The notes beneath the pieces were generated by a model. The model saw only the letters and a program-made list of their open reading frames with translations. It had not been told where the DNA came from and did no database searches. Shown in pieces: positions 22,929-34,871 of a DNA stretch of 51,364 bases. Origin of the DNA: Hofstenia miamia (lineage: Eukaryota > Xenacoelomorpha > Acoela > Hofsteniidae); contig CABFPE010000316.1 in the NCBI GenBank assembly GCA_900660155.1, positions 129,330-180,693 on the forward strand. Direction: 5' to 3'. The translations under genes and the position numbers were made by a program. Positions within the stretch are counted from its first letter, which is position 1. Every line of letters starts with the position of its first letter.

Positions 22929-23252
22929 AAATATATTTAGGACATTATTTAGCACACTCAAACACATTTATTCACACACGCAAATCGGACACGAAAACCA
23001 CGTCTTATTGCAAAATAAAATACACCAAAACTAATATCAGAGCACTATTCATGAAGACAGAACATTATAACAAACACAGAGGCTTAAAACTTACCGAAAT
23101 CACTGATATTTGACAATTATTTTCTCAATACAAAACCACTTCTGTTCAAAATTTTCGCTATTGCCAAATTGTCAACAACAAGGGTTGTGTAGCATTGTGG
23201 GTAAAAGTAGGAACTAGGCCGAGCCTGCAAAAAATTACTCGATTTTCTATTT

Positions 23253-23288
23253 GTAGCAGATCTGCTACAATGCCACTTAAAGGGTTAA
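23253..23288. repeat. piggyBac right terminal repeat and TTAA target
   Basis: GTAGCAGATCTGCTAC (23253-23268) is a perfect palindrome. It is followed by AATGCCACTTAAAGGG and the TTAA target at 23285-23288. Confidence 0.7.
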
Positions 23289-24341
23289 TGTGTACTTCAA
23301 AAATTACCTTCGTATCAAAAATTACTCCTACTATTTGAAATTGTCTACAGTTGGAGCCTAATATTATTAATACTAAAAGGGCTAATGCTGAAGCATCAAA
23401 ATTTATCGTAGGAGCTGCAAAATACTTTCATTTATGAGTAACGTATGCATGCTGAAATACGTTGATAATTTGTTGCAATTATGTGCTACAGATTCAATTG
23501 TTAAGTGCATGGATTTATTATCGTTGAATATACAGGCATCATCGGTATATTGAATTAAATTGCAATCAGTTATCGTATGCATATCGTTTACATATATCCT
23601 GAAAAGAAGGGGACCAAACATTGCCCCCTGAGGGACGCTTACATGTAGCCAATCCAAAAATACATCATTTACTTTAGCTCTCTGGAATCTATGTTTCAAA
23701 TAACTAGTTATCAAATCCCATACATGATCATTTTTTTACTAATATGTTATGATCACTAGAATCAAAAGCTTTAGAAAGATATAAGCAAACAATATAGCTA
23801 CGACTACAAATTTATTTGCATCCATTGAGGACCTCCAGTTTTCCGTAGCAATTAATAGAGCATCAATAGTTGAAAAATGTATACGAAGTCCAAATTACGT
23901 GTTTGATAGTAGCTTGTACCTACTGAGATGCACCGTTATTTGGTTATGTAATAATCGCTCGAATACTTTTATATTGGTGAAGTGGTTGAAATTGGTCGAT
24001 TATTTCTGCTATTAGACGGATCGCTTTTCTTAAAGATAGGAGTAATGTGAGCAAGTTTTAAATAATCCGGAAAGTATTTACTTTATATGCCTTTGTTAAA
24101 TATATAATCGGCTATAATACCTGCAGTGATTTTAAATGCCCAAGAAGGAATTATGGAAGGGCCACTTGATTTGTTAGCATTAAGCTAAAAATCGCTTTTA
24201 AGTTTGCAGTACTTGTAAAACGAAAAGAGAATTCAGAGTTAAAGAAATTTGTGGCTTACTTTCATTGAATGTTCCTAGATTAATAAAAGACTTGTTAAAT
24301 TCGTTAGAATTTTCATAATTAATTTCCGCATGAATTTTTAA
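23289..24341 (-). pseudogene. LINE reverse-transcriptase segment (middle piece of the split LINE)
   Basis: Read on the minus strand: EINYENSNEFNKSFINLG (24335-24280), SSGPSIIPSWAFKITAG (about 24170), LKLAHITPIFKKSD (about 24060), ENWRSSMDAN (about 23835), YLSKAFDSSDHNILV (about 23795-23740), then the open frame 23714-23403 with SYLKHRFQRAKVND, VPQGAMFGPLLFRIYVND and YTDDACIF, and finally VGVIFDTKVIFEVHI just before the piggyBac end. All RT motifs are in order, with several frameshifts. The YADD box reads YTDD and VPQGS reads VPQGA. It belongs to the same broad clade as the LINE at 3337 but is clearly diverged from it. Confidence 0.85.
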
Positions 24342-26594
24342 TAGCATCAATAGAGTGACAGCATGACAGCAAGTACAGGTAAATTCGACTGACAATCGGC
24401 AATGGAATTTTAACACTTTGGATTACTGGAAAATTTCTCTACCCTATTGAAATTGATAATGGAAAAAAGTTTGGAAATTATTATTTGATGAAAGAACAAT
24501 TTGTTTTTGTCAAATTGACTATGAAAACTTATGAAGAAGCATAATTACGTAAACTCAACAGTTGTCCAACTGACGGTCTCAAAGATCAAAATAAATCTGC
24601 AGAAGGTTAGTGATTTCTATGAGTTAAAACAGTATTGACATGTGAAAAACAGGGTGTTTTAAAGACATGTTTTTTGCAATGTTTTTCTAAATGTTATTTT
24701 CCAAATTCTTATAGGGTTGTTGGATTACCAAATTATTAGAGCCAATTATCAATGAAAAAAATTAATGTTCTACGTCAATTATTAATTATCAATCAATTAT
24801 CTTAACTGATATAGATAGCTAAAAACATTATTTAAAAATTTTTTTTCACTGAAATCTTAAAAATAAAAAGACTAACTAACGTCTTTTGCCTAAGGGGTTA
24901 AGCTAAGGCTTCGGTTGGGAAACATGTCAACTCAAACTGAGGTCGGATCGTGCTGCGGGTTACTTTCAGATGTGCTGGGCCGGGTCGCGGCGTCATTTTT
25001 TAATCGTTAGAGTGTAAGAACGAACACAGATTTAAGGAAAAATATAATTTTTCTGGAAAATTTTAAAAGTAATTTTTGGCATTGGGTTCATGTCTACTAG
25101 CATAACAGACTTTCTACTGATTTGCTTACGTGTATTAAAAGGAAAATGTACGTTGATAAGTTGATAATTCAAACTTTGCTAGTATATGCATTTTATCAAA
25201 ATTTTTGTACCTCCCATGCTTAGTATCACACATTCGAACTGTATATAGATTACTTGTTATTGTAGTGATTTGAACATGTTGTATTTATTGTTTGCTTGTT
25301 TCATAATTAGGAAAAATACTTGAAAGATAAACAAAATAGGCAGCAAAATGCACTTCAGAGTTTATTGTAAATCTTTATTAGAACTTGAGTCAATTGACTC
25401 ACTTGGTCCTTCTAGTTATAATTGCAAAGGAAACTTTTTTACAATAGTTCTTGTAACTAAAGTTTCACATGAATGATGCACATGAAAAAATAATAAAGTA
25501 GAAAAATTTCAGAAAATTTTATTGTAAACTAATTATATGCCAGTAATGAACATTTTGCAAATAGGTCAATTCACCCACTTGGCCCTTCTAGTGGAAATCT
25601 CATTACTATAGGCTAGTTTTTAGTTACATTTCCTATAAATGTAAATGAAATTTTACAAATTGCCAATATTTCTGAAGCTTCTGAGCACATTCTTGCAATT
25701 GTGAATGATTTACCTAATAGTAAGTGTTTGTTAAATTCGATAACAAATTATCTCATTTTCAAAAAATGGCATTATTCACATTGTGCCAAAATGAGTTTGT
25801 GTGTAGTTCAAAACTTATTGATTTCAATATTCAAGCGTTACAGTGCAAGGTATGGATTAAATCTGTTTGAGATTAATTACAACTCAATATTTTATGAGCC
25901 ATAAATACAAGGCGGCTTTTTTCAATATTTTAATTTAAGCTATGTTTTTATACGATATTATATATTTGGAGCTTAAAAAATGTTTAAAAATATCCGACGT
26001 GCTCACTAAATCGAATTATTAAATAAATTTATTCATTTGTACATTAATATAATTGGTATCTTAGAATTTCAAAATGCACGATCCTCAAAGAGTCCTAAAC
26101 ATGGGAACCGGCACGTCTTGCTATTAGCTGTCTTGGAATGATAGCCTGTATAAATGAAGTTCTGTTAAAATATTGTTTTAAGTTTTAAATTTTAATTATA
26201 TATTTAGGCACTACCGACATTCTTCACAAGAATGAAATCTCAACAATAAGACAAGATATTGCATGTTTTCGATGTTGTAAATGATATTTGAATATTTTAT
26301 TCGAATTTTATTGAATAGTTAAAGATATATAACTTGCAAATCTTGCATATACTTTTATAACTTTCAAAATTTTAAGTAAATACGTTGAAAGTTTTGTATA
26401 ATACTTGCAAATATAGCACAAGTATACATAAAAAACCTGCAAATATTTGCAAGTATGCCACAAAACTTTGTAAATATTTGTAAGTTACTTGCAAATCTTT
26501 CAGATATTTTGTAAAACTTGCGAAGGTTTTTATAAATTGTTTGCAAGTCTTTGCATAATACTTAAAAATACTTTTAAGTTTTTCAAGTTTCAGT
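24342..26594. other. Block interrupting the minus-strand LINE; no gene seen
   Basis: These ~2.25 kb separate the LINE linker (26595-27060) from its RT (23289-24341). They hold AT-rich DNA, a GC-richer patch at 24895-24995, a diverged short duplicate around CACTTGG(T/C)CCTTCTAGT (25400-25417 and 25575-25592), and the ACTTGCAA repeats at the right side. I found no convincing terminal repeats that would define one inserted element. Confidence 0.5.
26330..26590. repeat. Degenerate ACTTGCAA/TTGCAAGT repeat block
   Basis: Variants of ACTTGCAAAT and its complement ATTTGCAAGT recur about every 20-40 bp, including the near-palindrome TGCAAATATTTGCAAGT (26438-26454). The minus-strand ORF 26364-26546 is a product of this periodicity. 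Confidence 0.6.
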
Positions 26595-27060
26595 TTGTTG
26601 GGTTCTTACTATTAGTGATCTCATGAATTAGCTTCCATTTTGATTTTTGATCTGGCAGACAAGCGTAATCATTTCTAATGTATTCGTGATACGCCTTGCG
26701 CTTTTCAATGTTAGAGACATTTCTAGCCATTTTTATTTGTATCAAAATTACTATGAGTTTGAGAAATTTTAAAATTCATTACAAGTTTCGGTTAACCAAT
26801 GCTTATTTTTCAGAATTGAATTAATCATAATTTTCATTTCTGTGCAAAATTTGTTGAGATAGAATTCAAAAATTTCTAAAAAATTTGTCAACATTGTAGT
26901 TAAATTTGTTGCAGAATATATAGCATTGAATCACAAGTCGCTCGCAGTTGTGGTGATTTTGATATTACTTACAGAAAAAACTTCCTGCAATTTTTGTTGA
27001 ATATCATTTAATAAAGGCTCAAATAATTATTTCATTACCATGCTTAAATTTAGCTACACC
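26595..27060 (-). pseudogene. LINE linker between endonuclease and RT (5' piece of the split LINE)
   Basis: The minus strand reads, across frames, FLEIFEFYLNKFCTEMKIM, NSILKNKHWLTE (about 26900-26800) and then IARNVSNIEKRKAYHEYIRN-type sequence (26730-26670; the local start is MARNVSN) ending SKWKLIHEITNSK near 26600. A helical KxxYxxY segment followed by KxxWKLIxEI is the usual link from the AP endonuclease to the RT in jockey/CR1-type LINEs. The next expected block (NEFNKSFINLG) occurs at 24320, beyond the intervening block, in the same orientation. Confidence 0.6.
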
Positions 27061-27241
27061 TATCTAGCATTATGTTATGTATAGCATATTCAGTCCTCGA
27101 ATTTACAATCGTCTCAAAATCCAGAATAAATAATTCATTACATTTTTCCTCCCCGTGAAACGTTAAACTCACATGAGCAATGGTCAAAACTCATTCCATA
27201 ACTCTTGCAAGTTTAATATTTTAAAAGATTATTGTGATACA

Positions 27242-28631
27242 GAATATATCTGGAAATCATATCAACGTATTCAATAGAATTTATTCCTGCGAATATGTTT
27301 TATATCGCGTTTTCCATTAACCAAAATTTTGAATATTATCAATTTAAATTTTAAAATGAAATATATCCTTGCAATGATACCTAAGGCTCTTAAAAATTAT
27401 CAATTTATCACGAAATGTACATGACTTTCTCTAAAAACTTTAAAATGTTTGACTTACTTAACGATGACGAAATTCTTTGAAAATGTTAGTATGCGCATGT
27501 GCAATATATGGATATTCGCATGCCGTTATTTCGCGCTAGGTATGAACTATATTAGATAAGATATTGAAAATTGACCATAATGTACATTTATTGAAAAATT
27601 TGAAATTCTCACCCAAGATATGGAAGTTGTCTGCATATAGCGTTTCCAAAATTCAATCTTAATGATTTCCGATTTTTTTTCGTTTTATTGCTGATTATAA
27701 ATATATTTGAGATATAGATAAAAGTGGGTGAATGTAAATCAAGCAATTTTGGAGTACTGTCATTGCTAAGGATAACCTAATTGAAAAATAGTTCGAGAAT
27801 TTGGATTACACTATCCTTAATATAATCATACATAATGCAAGTTTCTGGAAAATATCAGTAAAACTTTCGAATTTACCTAAGAAATTATTAGAGTGGGTAA
27901 AAAGCAATGCAAATGGAAAACATCCGTATACATTNGAATATATCTGGAAATCATATCAACGTATTCAATAGAATTTATGGCTGCGAATATGTTTTCTATC
28001 CCGTTTTCCATTAACCAAAATATTATCAACTTACATTTTTAATATGAAATATATCCTTGCAATGATACCCAAGGCTCTTAAAAATTAACAATTTATCACG
28101 AAATGTACATGACTTTCTTTAAAAACTTTAAAATGTTTGAATTGCTTAAATATGACGAATCCATATTGGGCTATAAAATTATTTGAAAATGTTAGTATGC
28201 GCATGTGCAATATATCGATATCCGCCGTTATTTCGCGCTAGGTATGAAATATATTACATCAGATATTGAAAATTGACCATAATGTAGACTTATTCAAAAA
28301 TTTGAAATTCATAGCCAAGATAAGGAAGTTGTCTGCATATAGCGTTTGCGAAATTCAATCTTAATGATTTTCAAATATTTTTTCGCTTTATTGCTGATTA
28401 TAAATATATTTTCAATAATATTTGAGATATAGATAGTGAATGTAAATCAAGCAATTTTGGAGTACTGGATAAATTAATTGAAAAATAGTACGAGAATTTG
28501 GATTACACTATCCTTAGTATATTCATACATAATGCAAGTTTCTGGAAAATTTCAGTAAAACTTTCGAATTTACCTAAGAAATTATTAGAGTGGGTAAAAA
28601 GCAATGCAAATGTAAAACATCTGTATACATT
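27242..28631. repeat. Diverged direct duplication joined at a single N
   Basis: Unit 1 (27242-27934) and unit 2 (27936-28631) align from GAATATATCTGG to GTATACATT with substitutions and small indels, and meet at one N (27935). Each unit carries a short open stretch that includes HNASFWKISVKLS, but the differences between the units there are mostly amino-acid-changing. Two haplotypes joined end to end is the simplest reading. A true tandem duplication is possible. Confidence 0.85.
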
Positions 28632-28737
28632 GGCTGAGATCTATATCATAAATTTTATCAAAATTATCAACTATGTTGTCAAATAGTTATTATGCTGTAT
28701 ATATGCAACAAAACAGCAAAATTCGCAATATACTGTA

Positions 28738-29190
28738 TTAATAATGTGGATAACCTAAATGGATAAGCACATTGTTAAAGTTCTCAAACCAATTCTTGTT
28801 TGGAATATGAAACAGCACCGATTGCAATTCATCTAAGTTATTGATTGGAACTTGAAAATACAAAGTGTATCCAGAAACTTTTGATAGTTCTAAGACAACC
28901 AAACTAATATCAATATACACTAATTGGTTTCTAAGTTGAGCAAATTTATGTCTGTTTAAGTCCAAGTCATATAAATTTTCATTGAAAATGGAACTCTGCT
29001 GAGACATATAGATTGCTTCTTCACATACTTCAGTAGGAATATGTTGTTGAACAACAAGGTAATGCAAATATTTTGCGTTCTTTTGATAACTACGAGGATT
29101 ACTAATATCCTGAATATTAGGTATATAAGGATAATCCAAATTGTTATAAATCAAGTGCGGGTTACAGTATTTTAACAACATTAGATTCAT
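28738..29190 (-). CDS. Unrecognised 150-codon ORF
   Basis: The ORF is open from an ATG (preceded by an in-frame TAA) to a TAA. The product has no signal peptide, no membrane span and no motif that I know. It has mixed protein-like composition (for example LVVQQHIPTEVCEEAIYMSQ and LDLNRHKFAQLRNQL), which is less AT-driven than the chance ORFs nearby. It could be one exon of a larger gene or a fragment of an old transposon gene. There are no neighbours to help. Confidence 0.35.
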   Translation of the reverse strand: MNLMLLKYCNPHLIYNNLDYPYIPNIQDISNPRSYQKNAKYLHYLVVQQHIPTEVCEEAIYMSQQSSIFNENLYDLDLNRHKFAQLRNQLVYIDISLVVLELSKVSGYTLYFQVPINNLDELQSVLFHIPNKNWFENFNNVLIHLGYPHY

Positions 29191-29199
29191 TTCTTGAAT

Positions 29200-31890
29200 A
29201 GACGGGACAGATTAGAAATTTCTGGAAAATACATTATCTTAGGAATTGATAAGAAATTTTTTTACTTGAAACTAATCAGAATAATTTAAAAATCTTTCAA
29301 AAATAAATTTTAAATATTTTTATTGTAATGAGTAACACTCATAACTAAATGTGAAACTCGATCACAAAATGTTTGTTTTAAGACTTACGAATTTTTTTGT
29401 ATATTTTTGAAAAAAATATTTAAGCATCTAATAAATATATAAACATTTATTAATAAAAATTTTTGATTTCTCGACACATTTTAAATTATAGATTATTTTT
29501 ATGACAAAATAGCATTGTCACAAATTAGTCGGTAACTGAATTTTTCTGAATGATTCATTGGTTATTTATTTCTAAACGCAAACAATTTTTACAGTAATTT
29601 ATGATCGTAGTCATGTATAAAAGCAAAATATTTGAATTTTTGTATTTGAAAGCTTTTTGCTGAAGAATAATTTCTATAGGAAATTTATCATATATATTTC
29701 TTCTAATAGCATATAGCATATATGTTCAGTAACTTCTAAGTCATCCTATAAGTATAATAATTAAGATATATAATTAATCTCCTAGGAATTGAGAGTATGA
29801 AAAAAGCTTATGAGAATAATCACCACTGAGATAAACATTATAATAATATTGAAAAGTAATTAATTCTGTAATACAAACAAACTGAAAAACTCAAATATAG
29901 TATGTAGGGTAAATAAAATAGTCATATATATGTTACAGTAAAATTGTTTAATTTAGAACTTTTGTGAAATCCCTAAAATTTCAGTGAAATTGTGATATTG
30001 CTGTTTCAATTAAAAAATTCATAAAACAACTAAGTTTGAGGACTTGTGGTTGGGGTTAGGGTTAGTATTTTTCCAATAAATACATGAAGTATCTAGGTAT
30101 TTAAATGTTTTAGTGACGTTTGGTAAGTGAAATGTCAATTTCCCAAATTCACTGAACTAAAAGAACAGAGAAGATGCCTGTTTCCATGCAAATATTTACT
30201 ACAGAAAAGTGTTACATGCTTTCAAATTCTGTTGTAAGCCGTATGCTATAAGTGGAAGAATTTATATAGATTGAACAAAATTCTTTAATCTTTTTTTAAT
30301 AAATAATATTGAATTTATAATTTGGAGTAACAAAGTTACCCCTAATGACGATGCCCATATTTTAAAAGTTACGACGTAGAAGGGTTAATCTCATAACAAA
30401 TGATCCATTGAACTATAAAAAATCAGATTTTAATTATATATGAACACACACAAATGTTAGCATATTGGACAATGAATATTAAATGTTAGTTGACTATCAT
30501 TGAATATATCCGTCTACTCATACAGAGCGCTTGACTCATCACATAACAAAGTCGGTGGTAGGTCCAGCTTTATAAACTTTTGTTATTTATTTGTTAAATT
30601 ACAAACTTCAAGACTTACATACTTGGGTGCCTGATAAGTAATAGGATAACGCAATTTTAAAGATGCTGCCAGAATTATAAATGGGACGGGCATGGGTCAG
30701 GTTTGGAGGAAAATTTAAGGGCCATGCCAACTAAACGAGCCTGATCTGGGTCAAACAAATTTATATAACTTGACTCTTCCATAAAAGTAAAATGAACTAA
30801 ATATAAAATTTGAAATATTTTTTGAGTTATTTTTTAGATTTTCAATATCGCATTTATTAGTTATTTATTAACACTTTTAATAGGTAGGCACTTTCAAAAT
30901 ATCATTCAATGAAGTTACCTCTATTTGTATTAGCGAATGTGAGTTTTTGAAGTCTACAACCTCATATATTTATTTATATCCAAAAATGTGAACAAAATAC
31001 ATGATTATTTTGGCCACAAATGGTTGGAATTGGGTAGGGTGCCAGGGGTGCTCAGGACGGATCAGATAAGAGTGACCTATTTATAACTCTTGATGCAGAG
31101 CATGAAGGAATCTACAAAGTATGTAGTTTTTACTAAATACATACATTTTAATTGCATAAAAATTATGTACTAGACGTAGTATCAACGTCAATAAATGCCA
31201 AATATCCAGGAATTGAGATGTTATAATTCCTTTAATTATATGTATAAAATCTCATTCAAATTTTTTTAACACTCAAACCAAGCTCTAATGTAAAGGCTCT
31301 GCGAGTCGGTTTTTTGCTTCGAGTCAAGACGAATCCGATTTCCAATTTTGGATCTTGTTTTGGCAAATTGACCCATCAATATCATAAATATAAGCTCACT
31401 ATCAAAAATGCAGCTGCACTTGAGAATGACAAAACTTGTAGTTATAATATATCAAAGGTGTGATTATGGTATGGTACCAATGGGATTTCAGGGTGTGCCC
31501 TGCCACCAGCTAAAATCCTTTATTACAGCGCAAAAAGATTTCCTGGTAAATAAAAAATTTTAACTAGCCAAACTTTATCACTGTTCAGAAATATTTACAC
31601 TAATATCTGTATTCGACAAGCCATACATTTTATTAATATCAGGTACCTAGGAGTGGGTTAAGTGAGAAGTAGTGCTAGACAGATATCCCGATTTGAGCTC
31701 TCTGCTCCTTTAGCTTAAAGCATGATCAAAAGTTACTATTAAAATACTTACGTTAAATGTGAACCCTACTGTTAGGTTGCTGTACGAATACTTATGCTGA
31801 AGTGCATTAGTTCCATGTGATATTGCTGTTTTCTGTTATACTATTGGGCCTATTCTAGTTCTAATTTATTACTAATTTACTTTGTCAAAT
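29200..31890. other. Intergenic, no gene seen
   Basis: About 2.7 kb of AT-rich DNA. It holds a two-unit telomere-like GGTTAGGGTTAG (30055-30066) and GC-richer patches at 30680-30760, 31020-31070 and 31290-31380 that resemble degraded transposon ends. None can be typed. Confidence 0.4.
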
Positions 31891-31901
31891 TAGTGTTTCT
31901 A

Positions 31902-33651
31902 ATGGAGCATTCGTCCCCTGATTCTGATCCTTCAGAATACTATCAACCTTTCGATTTTATTGATGTCTTAGAACCGTCAGACTCGGGCGACGTATCCGGC
32001 GATTAGCTATGTGAAGAAGTCTCAGGGATTACACCTACAGATCAGACTAGTGACGCGAACTTTTTGCAATTTGTTCCAGATTTGGAACTTTATATATCCA
32101 ATGACATCCATACATCCCTCCTGACTGTTGAGAAGTTCCATTTTCTATCTAATCCATTTGAAGTCCCTCGAATTTTCACAACGAAATTGATTGCACGAAA
32201 TAATATAGCAAATGTCCTATCTTTTCAGCAATCATGGATTAAAAAACATTCCTCCTAAATTTGTAGAGTATCTCTAAGCGGAGGGCTTTGTAAGCATTGT
32301 TTTCTTTGTCAAGCCTGAAGAAAAGTCCAGGCTAAAGCATTTCGTCGTAACCCCATTTGTAAAATTTGAAAAAGCAATTGGAAGAAATGGTGAATTATCC
32401 TTACACAAACAAAGTCATTAATATCACATTTCAGCGACTGCAGATGCCAACAGCTTGCTGAATGTTGTTCGGAATCCCAAATCACAAGTCGATCTGGCAG
32501 TTGCTAGCTTAAATGAAAAGAATGCTGTCAAGAACAGCATATACTAAGAATAGTTATCGACAGCATGTTATATTGACGCAGACAAGGAAGCGCATTGAGA
32601 GGGCACAGCATTGGCGAATACAGCAAAACTGGCAATTTTCTATCGTTTCTCAACCTTCAAAGTAAATACGACAGCATACTGTAAGATTATCTGGACATCA
32701 GCAAGGCTAACGCACGTTACACATCTCCTCACAGCCAGAACAAAATTCTTGCTATTGCAGGTACAATCTGTCGTGACTACATAAAAAATCGATTGGAGAA
32801 TGTCGCTATTTTACAGTGGTAGCAGACGAAATGACGAGTGAGCACTCGAATAAAGAAGTTCTTTGCGTGTGCATTCGGTTTTTGAATTTTAGGGACGGCT
32901 GTACAATTCAGTTTTCACGCAAAATGATGATAGATCTTCAAGATTTGGAACAAATTACTGGTCAGTAAATAGGTGAAGCTGCAACAGATACTCTCAACTC
33001 AAACAGTTTGCTACATGCTGATCTAAGAGGACAGTCTTATGATACGACCGCATCGATGAGCATTTCTACCATTGGTATGCAGGTGTTTGTTAAATTGCTT
33101 GTCCCAATGCCAGATTCTTTCGGATGTTCTAGTCTTGTACTTAATCTCTTGGTTGCTCACACTTTCAGAATTCCAGAAGTAACGAATATGATGAGCAGTT
33201 GCAAAGAGGCGTACCTTTTCCTTGACTGTTCTCCTATATGACAACAGTCTTTTCACAGGATCATTAAATATTTTTTCGATCCTAGTTCAACAGTGAAGCT
33301 CAAGAATTTATGTGCAACAAAATATGTGTGTATAGTAACGACGCCTCTGAGAATATCCTGACTCTTTACCAAGTTTTAGTGCTATGTTGGGAAGCAATTC
33401 TAGATCCACGCAAATATGCAGATGTTTATCTTGACGAGAATTGGAAATGGGACAGTGAAACTAGAGTGAAAACTAGCATTGCTCGCAATGTTCATGAGGT
33501 TTTCGCATGCTATTTGTTTGATATCGTGCAAAGTGCTACCAGAGCCATTGAAGCCATTCGCGAAAAAACTTCAAGGGCGGTGGATAATCTAAAGGAAACA
33601 CTACATGAAATTCGCTTTTTTGGTACATATTTGCTGAAGCATCTGATCTGA
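31902..33651 (+). pseudogene. hAT-superfamily transposase, DUF4371/ZMYM1-like, broken
   Basis: The order of blocks follows ZMYM1-like hAT proteins. An acidic start MEHSSPDSDPSEYYQPFDF (31902 on) is followed by FQQSWIKK (32225), the GGFVSIVFFVKPEE region (32280), then QNKILAIAGTICRDYI (32740) and FTVVADEMTSEHSNKEVLCV (32810-32870), which carries the first catalytic Asp. LLHADLRGQSYDTTASM (33008-33055) matches LRGQGYDGAxxM with its second Asp. LVLNLLVAH follows (33140), then LKNLCATKYV, and the open stretch 33310-33651 with DSETRVKTSIARNV and DNLKETLHEIRF. Many stops and frame changes interrupt it. The usual C-terminal dimerisation domain is missing here. Confidence 0.85.
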
Positions 33652-33754
33652 ATAATAGGTTATAAACATGTATGCTGAAATTGTCTTCAGTCGGTGTTCT
33701 AAATATATTAGAATATATGAAAGCAACGGTAATAATTTTAGCTTAATAATTTCA

Positions 33755-34036
33755 TTAATTATTTAAATCATTGATAGGAAACTTCTTCAGTTCCAATGGT
33801 ATCCAGGGTTTATATCTTAGCTCTGATTCAGCAACACTGAAGTCAAATTTAGCCAAGGTTTTAAAGTTAGCTTTTTGTACAGTGTCTGTGATTGAAATTT
33901 CCCTTAATAAATGTAAAGGTATGCAGCAAGCTGGGGTCAGCTCGGTAGTAATTGTGTGTACTGACAGTCCCCTCGGGTACAGGTAGATCACAATTTCATC
34001 AAATACGGGTAAAACTTTCCGTTTTTCATTATGCAT
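33755..34036 (-). CDS. Unrecognised 93-codon ORF
   Basis: An open minus-strand frame with a fairly balanced composition (LTPACCIPLHLLREISITD). There is no known motif. It directly follows the hAT remnant but runs the other way. It may be chance or a fragment of another element. Confidence 0.2.
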   Translation of the reverse strand: MHNEKRKVLPVFDEIVIYLYPRGLSVHTITTELTPACCIPLHLLREISITDTVQKANFKTLAKFDFSVAESELRYKPWIPLELKKFPINDLNN

Positions 34037-34289
34037 GCTTTATCTAAAATTTTTTCCAAAACTATTAATTTTAAATATTGAAAAAAATTGACTTACATTG
34101 AACGTAGGTTGTGTTTAATAGTTTATTGAAAATTTAAAAAAGTTTTCTAACAACAGCAAACAAAATTTCAACTTTGATTAAATAAAAAATTTCAGACACG
34201 AATGAGTACGGGTAAACAAAAAATTTTTGACGGGGTGTGACATTAAAAAGCTCTACAAGCACATCACTACAGCTGGGTCCTCAAGAAAT

Positions 34290-34660
34290 TAGAGGTCAAC
34301 GGTAAACAGAATCGTGGTTTTTGTTGCAAACAGAAACCGAACTGAAAAATACTGGCCCCTGGTTTTTAATCACTGGTGATTTTTGAATTGACTCGTAGCA
34401 CGAAGCTCGCTCTATCAATCGTTTCACTACGGGCAAAATCACCACATGACCACACACCATAACTACCGTTAACCATTGCGCAATATTGCGCAATAATTGT
34501 AGCTTGTAGCCGCAAGTGGGCACGCAGTGATTGGTTGCTGGCGCGACTTTTGGACGTACATCAGCCAAAAATAGAGGTCGTCAGTAATCCGAACCATGAT
34601 CCAAAACCGCGGTTTTTTGTTCAAAACCGAACCGAACCCATTCTGAATTTCATAAGCCGC
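34290..34660. repeat. Patch rich in CCGAAC/GGTTCGG words
   Basis: AAACCGAACTG (34335) and AAAACCGAACCGAACCC (34623-34639) and related words occur at the two sides of a ~300-bp GC-richer block. Such arms are common in hAT-type MITEs. No clean inverted ends or target duplication were found. Confidence 0.3.
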
Positions 34661-34871
34661 CAACATCTACATGAAATACATATATGGCTTTCAAAACATT
34701 TTTTAAATTACTATTGATATAACGTATGACAGTAACCAAAAACATTTTTGGTAACAGCAACGTTTCAATAATGTTGATTTTGTGATATAAAGGCGTTGCA
34801 TAGACGTTGAATTTGCAACATTATTTATAACAGCGAAATAAAATGTGTCAACGCGATTTAAGTGTACTGTA

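Larger units (their letters stand above)
20149..23284 (-). mobile_element. piggyBac-superfamily transposon, ~3.1 kb
   Basis: The right end is TTAA (23285-23288) followed inward on the minus strand by CCCTTTAAGTGGCATTG. The left end reads CCCTTTCGGTAGC inward from 20149, after TTATA instead of TTAA. Each end has a second, inward-lying copy in inverted orientation: left inner about 20277-20308, right inner about 22897-22930. Three of the four copies centre on a 16-bp palindrome of the type GTAGCANATNTGCTAC. A broken transposase lies inside. The insertion target is the minus-strand LINE. Confidence 0.75.

Noticed and set aside
30050..30070. Telomere-like GGGTTAGGGTTAG
   Set aside because: Only two units; not evidence for a telomere or fusion point.
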